From Streptomyces pinistramenti (GTDB lineage Bacteria > Actinomycetota > Actinomycetes > Streptomycetales > Streptomycetaceae), in assembly GCF_020564935.1 (NCBI RefSeq), contig NZ_JAJCXB010000010.1, positions 111,642 through 175,641 on the forward strand: a stretch of 64,000 nt of DNA, given 5' to 3'. Positions 9,123 to 16,345 of this stretch are shown here, in pieces. Position numbers and translations under genes: made by a program. The notes under the pieces are model-generated. The model ran no database searches, had not been told where the DNA came from, and worked only from the letters and a program-made list of their open reading frames with translations. How positions within the stretch are numbered: the first letter of the stretch is position 1; each line of letters opens with the position of its first letter.

Positions 9123-9638
9123 ATGACCAGCAGCACCCCGCTGTCCGCCGACGACCTGACCGCCCTGCTCGGCGAGGCGCTGCACACCGAGGTGGTGGCG
9201 CACTTCGTCCATCACACGGGCGCGCCGGAGGAGTTCGTCGAGCGCCAGGTGACCGAGTGCCTGCGCTACCTCTACCTCGTCTCGCACCATCACGAGCAGC
9301 TGAGCGGCCTTTTCCTGCCGGTCGAGCAGGAGATCGACGAGATCTGGCACTACCTCATCCTCCAGACCCGCGAGTACCGCAGCCTGTGCGAGGAGCGGCT
9401 GCCCGGACGGTTCTTCATCGAGCACCGCAGCATCGCCTACGAGGCGTACCAGCAGGAGCCGGGCCGGGAGCGGGCCATCGAAGAGGCGCTGCGCTGGATC
9501 CCGCTGTACTGCCGGGAGTTCGGCCCCTTCGACGAGGGCGCGCTGCCGCACTGGACCGTCGTCCGCTTCCTGCACGAGCGGATGGACATACCCCTCGCGG
9601 AGATCGCCGCCCTGGAACCGGCGGCCGTTGCCGCATAG
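9123..9638 (+). CDS. GRDP-like small protein, third gene of the repeat-peptide unit
   Basis: A 171-residue soluble helical protein. The central stretch IDEIWHYLILQTREY (about 71-85) followed by FFIEH (98-101) resembles the conserved core of glycine-rich-domain-containing (GRDP/DUF1399-like) proteins, where the usual pattern is D-x-x-WH-x-H-x(3)-T-x-x-Y and a later H. A Glu/His-rich helix precedes it (VSHHHEQL, 53-60). No catalytic role is established for this fold to my knowledge, but the His/Glu-rich content would allow metal binding. It begins 20 bases after the adenylating enzyme with GGGAG upstream of the ATG, and a strong terminator follows. I infer a third component (enzyme, chaperone or leader-binding protein) of the same pathway. 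Confidence 0.65.
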   Translation: MTSSTPLSADDLTALLGEALHTEVVAHFVHHTGAPEEFVERQVTECLRYLYLVSHHHEQLSGLFLPVEQEIDEIWHYLILQTREYRSLCEERLPGRFFIEHRSIAYEAYQQEPGRERAIEEALRWIPLYCREFGPFDEGALPHWTVVRFLHERMDIPLAEIAALEPAAVAA

Positions 9639-9644
9639 CCGCCC

Positions 9645-9690
9645 GGGAGAAGGTGGCACGGCCACGGACCCGGCCGTGCCACCTTCTCCC
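9645..9690 (+). terminator. Perfect 19-bp hairpin ending the repeat-peptide unit
   Basis: Arms 9645-9663 and 9672-9690 are exact reverse complements around an 8-base loop. It starts 7 bases after the stop of the GRDP-like gene and cleanly defines the right boundary of the three-gene unit. Confidence 0.85.
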
Positions 9691-9803
9691 CGGCCTGCGG
9701 CGCAATGACGTCCGCAAGACGCCCCCGCCCCCATGAATCCCCCCACCCTCACCGTTCCCGGCGCCGGGACCACCGTCCCGGCCGTACGGCGAACCGAAAG
9801 GCG

Positions 9804-10220
9804 ATGATGCGACAGGACAAGAACACGCCGGGCCGACGCCGCCCGGCCGTACGAACGATGACCACGATCACCGTGATCCTCCTCTTTCTGCTGGGCGCCG
9901 CGGCGCCGACCGCCGGTGCAGCGGTCGCGGCCCCAGCCACCGGCTTCGCACTCATGGGCGCCCCCGCGGCCTTGGGTGGGCCCCTGTACGGCAACGGTGA
10001 ACTCGCCGAGCGGGAGTCGGAGCGCGGGCAGGCGGTGCGCCGTGGCTCGCGGCACGCGTACCTCCCGCTGCCGGATTCCGGCCCGCCCCTGCCGTCGCCG
10101 TCCGCCGCCGTGCTGTCCGTCGGCAATTGCGCGCCGGCCGGGGCGAGGGCCCAAAGAGCCTCGCCCCGGGTGTCCGTGCCGCGCGAACTCCGCGTCCTGC
10201 ACTGTGTCTTCCGCTGCTGA
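9804..10220 (+). CDS. Small exported hypothetical protein
   Basis: About 138 residues from the ATG at 9804 (an adjacent ATG at 9807 is equally possible; AAAGG lies at 9797-9801). An Arg-rich N-terminus is followed by a hydrophobic stretch TVILLFLLGAAAPTAGAAVAA that reads as a signal peptide or N-terminal anchor. The rest is Pro/Ala/Arg-rich with two Cys near the C-terminus and no recognisable domain. It precedes carbonic anhydrase by about 90 bases on the same strand. The coding signal is weaker than that of its neighbours, so it may be a fast-evolving or spurious gene. Confidence 0.4.
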   Translation: MMRQDKNTPGRRRPAVRTMTTITVILLFLLGAAAPTAGAAVAAPATGFALMGAPAALGGPLYGNGELAERESERGQAVRRGSRHAYLPLPDSGPPLPSPSAAVLSVGNCAPAGARAQRASPRVSVPRELRVLHCVFRC

Positions 10221-10311
10221 GCCGATCCGCCGGGCCCGTCATGCGCGCCCTCCGCATCACCTTCCCGCCACCGTCGCGGTGGCACCCCTCATCAGCAGGA
10301 GAACTCCCCTC

Positions 10312-10914
10312 GTGGACACCTTCATCCACCATGCCCGGGGCCACAGTGCCCGTATCGCCGAACTCCAGGAGGAGCGGGAGAGCTACGGCCGGCTCGCCGC
10401 CGGCCAGTCCCCGCTCGCCCTGTTCATCACGTGCTCCGACTCCCGCGTCATCCCCTCGCAGATCACCGGCGCCCGGCCGGGTGAACTGTTCGAGCTGCGC
10501 ACCGCGGGCAACGCCGTCCCCCGCTACTCCGACGGCGGCCCGGCAGGCGCCGAAGCCGCCACGATCGAGTACGCCATGCGCGTACTGAACGTCGCCGACA
10601 TCGTGGTGTGCGGCCACTCGCACTGCGGCGCCGTCGGCGCCAGGGCGCGCGGCGACGACCTGACCGGCGTGCCGGACGTACAGGACTGGCTGGACCGGCA
10701 GTTGTCCGAAGAGCTTCCGGACGACGAGGAACCCGCCGTACGCAGCGCCGTGCGCCGGCACGTGTACGAACAGCTCGGCCGACTGCGGGAGTACCCGAGC
10801 GTGCGCGAGCGCCTGGAATCCGGCGAGGTCGCGCTGCACGGCTGGTTCTACGAAGTCCACACCGGCCAGGTCACGGTGCACGACCCGGCAACCGACTCGT
10901 TCCGCCCGCTGTGA
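10312..10914 (+). CDS. Beta-class carbonic anhydrase
   Basis: A 200-residue zinc enzyme interconverting CO2 and bicarbonate. The GTG at 10312 has AGGAGA at 10297-10302. The beta-class zinc-site residues are visible: Cys41 and Asp43 in CSDSR (41-45), and His102 and Cys105 in GHSHCGA (101-107). Length is normal for the family. It is followed after 17 bases by a SulP-family transporter, a pairing known in bacteria and read as bicarbonate import with interconversion. Confidence 0.93.
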   Translation: MDTFIHHARGHSARIAELQEERESYGRLAAGQSPLALFITCSDSRVIPSQITGARPGELFELRTAGNAVPRYSDGGPAGAEAATIEYAMRVLNVADIVVCGHSHCGAVGARARGDDLTGVPDVQDWLDRQLSEELPDDEEPAVRSAVRRHVYEQLGRLREYPSVRERLESGEVALHGWFYEVHTGQVTVHDPATDSFRPL

Positions 10915-10931
10915 AGGCGGGCCCACTCACC

Positions 10932-12398
10932 ATGAATCGACTGATCGTGAACCGACTCCCGTCCCTCCGGGCGGATTTCACCGCGTCCCTCGTTGTCTTC
11001 CTCGTGGCTGTCCCGCTGTGCGTCGGGGTGGCGGTCGCCTCCGGCGTGCCCGCCGAACTGGGTCTGGTGACCGGCATCGTCGGCGGCCTGCTGACCGGCC
11101 TGCTGCCCGGCAGCAGCCTGCAGGTCAGCGGTCCTGCGGCCGGCCTGACCGTGCTGGTCTACGAGGCCGTCCAGGAGTACGGCCTGGGTGCGCTGGGCGC
11201 CCTGGTGCTGGCGGCCGGCCTGTTGCAGCTGGTCATGGGCGCCCTCAAGCTCGGCCGCTGGTTCCGTGCCATCTCCGTCGCCGTCGTGCAGGGGATGCTG
11301 GCCGGCATCGGCCTGGTGCTGATCGCCGGGCAGCTCTACACGCTCGCCGACTCCAAGGCGCCGGGTGACGGGCTCTCCAACCTCGCCGGGCTGCCGGCGC
11401 TCGTCCTGCACACCGTCCGTGACGGCGGCGCGGCGACGGCTCTCGCGGTCGGTGCGGGCACCATCGCCGTCCTGGTGCTCTGGCCGCGCTGGAAGCGCGC
11501 GGCACGTGTGCTGCCCGCTCCGCTGGCGGCGGTCGCGCTCGCCACGGTCACGGTCTTCGTCCTGGACCTGCCGGTGGCCCGGGTGGAGGTCAGTGGCCTG
11601 CTGGACGCCATCCAGCCGCCGGGCTTCGCCGACATCGGGCGACTGACCGAACTGGGCGTGCTGGGAACGGTATTGGCTTTCACCCTGATCGCCTCCGCCG
11701 AGTCCCTCTTCAGCGCGGCGGCCGTCGACCGGCTGCACTCCGGCCGGCGCACCGACTACGACAAGGAGCTGATGGCCCAGGGCGCGGGCAACACCGTCTG
11801 CGGTGTGCTCGGCGCGCTGCCGATGACCGCGGTGATCGTCCGCAGTGCGGCCAACGTCCAGGCGGGTGCCAGGACGAAGCTGTCACGGGTGCTGCACGGC
11901 GTATGGATCCTGGTGTTCGCCGCGGCGTTCCCGGCCGCGCTGGGTGTGGTGCCGGTGGCAGCGCTGGCCGGCATCCTGGTGCACGCCGGGTGCAAGCTGA
12001 TACCGCTGCGCGAGCTGCGGCCGCTGTGGCGCGAGCACCGCGGTGAGGCGGTGGTGCTGTTCGCCACGGCCCTCGCCATCGTGACGGTCAACATGTTCGA
12101 AGGCGTGCTGATCGGCCTGCTGCTGGCGGTCGCCAAGACCGCCTGGGACACCTCGCAGGTGCACCTCGACATCGAGATACCCGAGGGCGACGAGCCGATA
12201 CAGGTACGCGCCGTCGGCAATGCCACGTTCCTGCGGCTGCCCAAGCTGCTGGACCAGTTGGCGACGCTGCCCGCCGACCGCGCCGTGGAGCTGGACCTCG
12301 ACGGTCTGCGCCATCTCGACCACGCCTGCGCCACCGCGCTGAACAACTGGGCCGAGCAGCACCGCCGCGCCCGTGGCCCGGAGGTCCTGACGTCGTGA
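10932..12398 (+). CDS. SulP-family inorganic anion transporter (bicarbonate/sulfate)
   Basis: A 488-residue membrane protein with 10-14 hydrophobic segments. The first reads FTASLVVFLVAVPLCVGVA, and PGSSLQVSGPAAGLTVLV matches the conserved SulP segment at TM3. A C-terminal STAS-like domain (about 410-480, RAVELDLDGLRHLDHACATAL) is present, as expected for SulP proteins. The carbonic anhydrase immediately upstream argues for bicarbonate rather than sulfate as substrate. The reading starts at ATG 10932; no obvious ribosome site, which fits translational coupling. A terminator hairpin follows at 12406-12442. Confidence 0.88.
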   Translation: MNRLIVNRLPSLRADFTASLVVFLVAVPLCVGVAVASGVPAELGLVTGIVGGLLTGLLPGSSLQVSGPAAGLTVLVYEAVQEYGLGALGALVLAAGLLQLVMGALKLGRWFRAISVAVVQGMLAGIGLVLIAGQLYTLADSKAPGDGLSNLAGLPALVLHTVRDGGAATALAVGAGTIAVLVLWPRWKRAARVLPAPLAAVALATVTVFVLDLPVARVEVSGLLDAIQPPGFADIGRLTELGVLGTVLAFTLIASAESLFSAAAVDRLHSGRRTDYDKELMAQGAGNTVCGVLGALPMTAVIVRSAANVQAGARTKLSRVLHGVWILVFAAAFPAALGVVPVAALAGILVHAGCKLIPLRELRPLWREHRGEAVVLFATALAIVTVNMFEGVLIGLLLAVAKTAWDTSQVHLDIEIPEGDEPIQVRAVGNATFLRLPKLLDQLATLPADRAVELDLDGLRHLDHACATALNNWAEQHRRARGPEVLTS

Positions 12399-12405
12399 CG
12401 CGTAC

Positions 12406-12442
12406 GGCGCCCCGGGCCCCGCGTGCAGGGGCCCGGGGCGCC
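12406..12442. terminator. Hairpin between convergent SulP and amidohydrolase genes
   Basis: A perfect 15-bp GC-rich inverted repeat (12406-12420 with 12428-12442) with a 7-base loop lies in the 57-base gap between the stop of the rightward SulP gene and that of the leftward amidohydrolase, and can serve both. Confidence 0.75.
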
Positions 12443-12455
12443 GGAGTCGCCCCCG

Positions 12456-14087
12456 TCATTCCCCGTCCGCCGCCCGGTAGGTGACGCGTCCGGCCAGCCA
12501 GGTGCCGAGCACCCGGATGTGCCGGATCCGCATCGGGTCGGCGGTGCGGGGGTCGTCCGACAGCCAGACCAGGTCCGCGGGCGCCCCGGGCGCCAGCCGC
12601 GTGCGGTCGTCGGCGTGCGCCTGGTAGGCGACGCCTGAGCTGTACGCATCCAGGGCCTGGTCGACGGTCAGCCGCTGGTGCGGCGTCCAGCCGCCCTCCG
12701 GGGCGCCGTCGAAGGTGCGGCGGGTCACCGCGACCTGGAGGCCGTCGAGCGGCACGTGTGAGCTGACGGGCCAGTCGCTGCCGAAGGAGAGCCGGGCGCC
12801 AAGACGCACCAGGTCGCCCATCGGATACTGCCGAGCGGCCCGCGTCTCCCCCACCCGCGGGAGGGTCAACACGGTCTGGAGCGGGTCGAGTTGGGCCCAC
12901 AGCGGCTCGAAGTTGGCGATCACGCCCAGGGCGGCGAAGCGGGGCAGGTCGGCCGGGTCGGCCAGCTGCACGTGGGTGATCACCGGGCGGCGGTCCCAGG
13001 GCGGGTTGGCCGCGGCCGCCGCTTCGACGGCGTCGAGTGCGGAACGGACGCCGGCGTCGCCGATGGCATGCAGGTGCACCTGGAAGCCGTCCGCGTCGAA
13101 CGCCGTTACCGCTTCGGCGAGTTCGGCGGCGGGCCAGACGGGCATTCCGCAGGTGTGCGGCGCATCGTGGTAGGGCCGCAGCATCGCCGCCGTGCCGCCC
13201 TCGATGACGCCGTCGCAGAAGAACTTGACGGTACGGGCGGACAGCAGCGGGCAGCCGTCCGCCGCGATCCGCTCACGGGTGGCGGCGAACGGCGCGCGCT
13301 GGGCACGCCAGCAGCCGGGGTCGGCGCGCTGCGCGAGGTTCACGCGGAAGGCCAGGGCGCCGCGCCGGGCGGCCTCCCGGTAGGGCGCCACCATCTCCGG
13401 TTCGACCCAGGCGTCCTGCACCCAGGTCAGGCCCGCGCGGGTGTAGAGCGCACCGGCCCGCCGCAGGGCGTCGACGAGTTCGTCCACGGTCCTGGCGGGC
13501 AGCCGGTCGAGTACCAGGTCGCAGGCGTGCCATTCGCGGAGCGTGCCCATCGGCGTGCCGTCGAGGCGCCGGACGATGCGGCCGAGCCGCGGCTGCGGGG
13601 TGGCATCGGTGATGCCCGCCCTGCGCAGCGCTTCGGTGTTGCACCACACCGTGTGGTAGTCGTACGCGCGCAGCACCACCGGCCGGCCGGGCACCGCGTC
13701 GTCCAGCCAGCGGGCGTCGAACTCCCCCGCGGGCGCCAGTGCGGGGTCGTAGGAGGCGCCGACGATCCACTCCTCCTCGGGGTGCGCGGCAGCCCAGCGT
13801 CCGACCTCGGCCACCACCGCGTCGACCGACGCCAGCCCCTTGATCTGCGGTCCTGCCGCCTCCAGGCCGCCGAACATCGGGTGCGCGTGGCCGTCGCCGA
13901 AGGCCGCGGTGAGCAGCCCGGATCCGAGGTCGACGGTCTCTGCCCGGCCGGCGGCCAGAGCCTCGGCGGCCGGGCCGAGTGCGACGATGCGGCCGTCGCG
14001 TACGGCGAGTGCGGTGGTGTCGGTGCCGGGACCGCCGCCGGTGCGTACCGTCCCGCGGAAGACCAGGGCCGCCTCTGCGGTGTCCAT
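12456..14087 (-). CDS. YtcJ-like amidohydrolase (amidohydrolase family 3)
   Basis: A 543-residue metal-dependent hydrolase. The start at 14087 is chosen because it follows GGAGAAAGG and matches the family N-terminus; 29 further in-frame codons upstream have no ribosome site. Signatures: a beta-sandwich N-terminus with ALAVRDGRIVALG (about 24-36), the metal motif DGHAHPMFGG (about 66-75), HLHAIGD (about 330) and the late SFGSDWPVSS (about 430), where the Asp is a catalytic metal ligand. Members hydrolyse amides, imides or formamides; the substrate is unknown. It lies 40 bases downstream of an APC permease on the same strand, so import and hydrolysis of one compound is the likely theme. Confidence 0.85.
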   Translation of the reverse strand: MDTAEAALVFRGTVRTGGGPGTDTTALAVRDGRIVALGPAAEALAAGRAETVDLGSGLLTAAFGDGHAHPMFGGLEAAGPQIKGLASVDAVVAEVGRWAAAHPEEEWIVGASYDPALAPAGEFDARWLDDAVPGRPVVLRAYDYHTVWCNTEALRRAGITDATPQPRLGRIVRRLDGTPMGTLREWHACDLVLDRLPARTVDELVDALRRAGALYTRAGLTWVQDAWVEPEMVAPYREAARRGALAFRVNLAQRADPGCWRAQRAPFAATRERIAADGCPLLSARTVKFFCDGVIEGGTAAMLRPYHDAPHTCGMPVWPAAELAEAVTAFDADGFQVHLHAIGDAGVRSALDAVEAAAAANPPWDRRPVITHVQLADPADLPRFAALGVIANFEPLWAQLDPLQTVLTLPRVGETRAARQYPMGDLVRLGARLSFGSDWPVSSHVPLDGLQVAVTRRTFDGAPEGGWTPHQRLTVDQALDAYSSGVAYQAHADDRTRLAPGAPADLVWLSDDPRTADPMRIRHIRVLGTWLAGRVTYRAADGE

Positions 14088-14127
14088 GAGGGTCCTTTCT
14101 CCGTCCGGATGTGTCCGCGCGGGGTGG

Positions 14128-15612
14128 TCAGCCGCGTTCGGCGTCGGCCGTGGTGAGCCGGGTGTAGGCGGCACGGTCGCGGCGGCGGATGCGCAGCGCG
14201 CGGGCGATTCCTGCGGCGAAGGCGACGGGCAGCGGCGCGAGGAGGGCGACGTTGACTCCCGTGGCGGCGCCGGTGAGCAGCTCGAAGTTGCGGCAGACCA
14301 GCACGATCAGCACGACGAGTCCGGTGCAGGCCACGAGCGGGGCCGCCGCCACCCGCCAGGCGGGCATCCCGCGCCGGTCCCGGCGGAAGAAGCCGTACAC
14401 GGCGAGCGCGGCCAGCGCCTGCATCAGCATGATGCCGACGATGCCGGTGCCGTTGGTCCACAGGAACGTGACCGCGTACGGGTCCTGGCCCGCGGCGACG
14501 GTGGCGAGGACGACGAGGAGTGCGAGCACCGACTGGAGGAGCACGGCAGCGGCGGGCGACCTGGTGCGGGCGGTGACGGTGCCGAGGCGGCGGGGCAGCA
14601 GGTGGGCGCGGCCCAGTGCGTAGAAGTAGCGGGTGGCGCCGTTGTGGAAGGCGAGAGTGGCGGCGAAGGCGCTGGTGATGAGGAGGAGGTGCATGGTGTC
14701 GGACGCCCAGGGGCCGACGAAGCGTGTGGTGGCGGCGAAGAACATGTCGGTGCCGCCGGGGCCGCCCGCGACGTCCTGGGCCCGGTCCGCACCGTAGGCG
14801 TTGATGATCACCCAGACGGTGAAGGTGTAGAAGAGCGCGAGGAAGGCGACGGCGGCGTAGGTGGCGCGGGGTACCGAACGCGCCGGGTCGCGTACTTCCT
14901 CGGCGTAGATCGCGGTCGCCTCGAAGCCGATGAACGCGCCGACGGCGAGGACGAACATGCCGCCCACCCCGGCGTTCTGGAGGTGCACCGGGGAGAGCAC
15001 GGTGAGGTCGGGTCCTGCGGGTCCGCCGCCGTGGGCGAACACGCCGACCTCGAACACCACCAGCACCAGCACTTCCAGGACGAGCGCGACGCCGAGCACC
15101 TTGGCGCTCAGCGTGACCTTGAGGTACCCGAGTACGCCGATCGCCACCAGACCGGCGAGCGACCACACCCACCAGGGGGTGCGGGCCCCGGTCAGGTCCT
15201 GGAAGCCGGACGCGGTGAAGTAGCCGAAGGCGGTGAGCAGTCCGACCTCGATGGCGTTGTAGGCGAGCAGCGCGACGTAGGCGGAGCCCGCGCCTGCCGG
15301 GCGGCCGAGGCCGCGTCCGATGTAGGCGTAGAACGCGCCGGCGTTGCGGACGTAGCGGCTCATCGCGGTGAAGCCGGCCGCGAAGACGATGAGCAGCAGG
15401 CCGGAGAGGAGATAGCCGAGCGGGGCGGCCTGGCCTGCCATGCCGATGGCGACCGGTGCGGCGCCTGCCATGACGGTGAGCGGGGCGGCCGCGGCGACGA
15501 CGAAGAAGACCAGGTCGCCGGTGCCGATGGCGCCGTGTTCCAGGGCGCGGGCGGCGCCGGGCCCGCGCGGGCGGGTGGCCGCTGGGGAAGGCGTGGACGA
15601 CTGCGTGACCAT
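14128..15612 (-). CDS. APC-family permease
   Basis: A 494-residue integral membrane protein with about 12 membrane spans. The TM1 region GTGDLVFFVVAAAAPLTVMAG and the segment AFYAYIGRGLGRPAG are characteristic of APC-type permeases of actinobacteria. GAGGATC upstream of the ATG at 15612 gives a good ribosome site. It is the promoter-proximal gene of a two-gene leftward operon with the YtcJ-like amidohydrolase. Substrate unknown; an amide-containing amino acid derivative or amine fits the context. Confidence 0.85.
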   Translation of the reverse strand: MVTQSSTPSPAATRPRGPGAARALEHGAIGTGDLVFFVVAAAAPLTVMAGAAPVAIGMAGQAAPLGYLLSGLLLIVFAAGFTAMSRYVRNAGAFYAYIGRGLGRPAGAGSAYVALLAYNAIEVGLLTAFGYFTASGFQDLTGARTPWWVWSLAGLVAIGVLGYLKVTLSAKVLGVALVLEVLVLVVFEVGVFAHGGGPAGPDLTVLSPVHLQNAGVGGMFVLAVGAFIGFEATAIYAEEVRDPARSVPRATYAAVAFLALFYTFTVWVIINAYGADRAQDVAGGPGGTDMFFAATTRFVGPWASDTMHLLLITSAFAATLAFHNGATRYFYALGRAHLLPRRLGTVTARTRSPAAAVLLQSVLALLVVLATVAAGQDPYAVTFLWTNGTGIVGIMLMQALAALAVYGFFRRDRRGMPAWRVAAAPLVACTGLVVLIVLVCRNFELLTGAATGVNVALLAPLPVAFAAGIARALRIRRRDRAAYTRLTTADAERG

Positions 15613-15819
15613 GCGCGATCCTCATGATTCCTGGCGTGGGTTTCGGCAGACCGTACGCGCGCTCCGGCCTTCGGGGGAAGACCGCGAGAAGGCCGCGACA
15701 CGTCGGCGGCGCGGGGATGATTGCGCGGATTCCGCTTGTTGAGCGAAGGTCATGGCGGCCGGGCCGAAGGATCCAGCCGGGTCCGGGTGCCGAGCGAATA
15801 GCGACGATGGGACGGGCAG

Positions 15820-16266
15820 ATGCCTCTTGAGGGTCAGTACGAACCGAGCCCCGAGCAATGGGTGCGCGAACAGGTCGAGTTGATCGAGAGTTCCGGAGGG
15901 CAGCAGGGCACGACGCTGCGCGGGATGCCGGTCATCGTCCTGACGACGCGGGGCGCGAAGAGCGGCAAGCTCCGCAAGAACCCGCTGATGCGGGTGGAGC
16001 ACGAGGGCCGGTACGCCGCCGTGGCCTCGCTGGGCGGCGCGCCCAAGCACCCGGTCTGGTACCACAACATCGTCGCCGATCCCCGCGTGGAGCTGCAGGA
16101 CGGGCCGGTGCGCCAGGACATGACGGCGCGTGAGGTGACCGGCGAGGAGAAGACGGTGTGGTGGGCGCGCGCCGTCGAGGCGTTCCCCGACTACGCCGAC
16201 TACCAGCGCAAGACGGACCGTGAGATCCCGGTCTTCGTCCTGGAGTCGGCGGACCGCCCGCACTGA
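15820..16266 (+). CDS. Ddn-like deazaflavin (F420)-dependent oxidoreductase
   Basis: A 148-residue protein of the nitroreductase/deazaflavin-dependent (Ddn/FDOR-A) family. Diagnostic segments are [21 protein letters not shown] (about 37-57) and a [11 protein letters not shown] motif (about 78-88), both conserved in F420H2-dependent quinone reductases. Length is exactly typical. The family uses F420H2 to reduce quinones or other conjugated substrates at the inner face of the membrane. It is divergent from the permease/amidohydrolase operon and ends at a hairpin, so it is probably a single-gene unit. Confidence 0.9.
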   Translation: MPLEGQYEPSPEQWVREQVELIESSGGQQGTTLRGMPVIVLTTRGAKSGKLRKNPLMRVEHEGRYAAVASLGGAPKHPVWYHNIVADPRVELQDGPVRQDMTAREVTGEEKTVWWARAVEAFPDYADYQRKTDREIPVFVLESADRPH

Positions 16267-16278
16267 CCCGCGGACGGC

Positions 16279-16313
16279 CGGCACCGGCGGGCTGCCGCGC
16301 GCCGCCGGTGCCG
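16279..16313. terminator. Hairpin between Ddn-like gene and modBC
   Basis: A perfect 12-bp inverted repeat (16279-16290 with 16302-16313) with an 11-base loop follows the stop of the Ddn-like gene by 12 bases and lies before the stop of the leftward molybdate permease gene. Confidence 0.65.
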
Positions 16314-16345
16314 TCTTGGCGGCCGGGCCCGCTGCCGTCGGCCGG

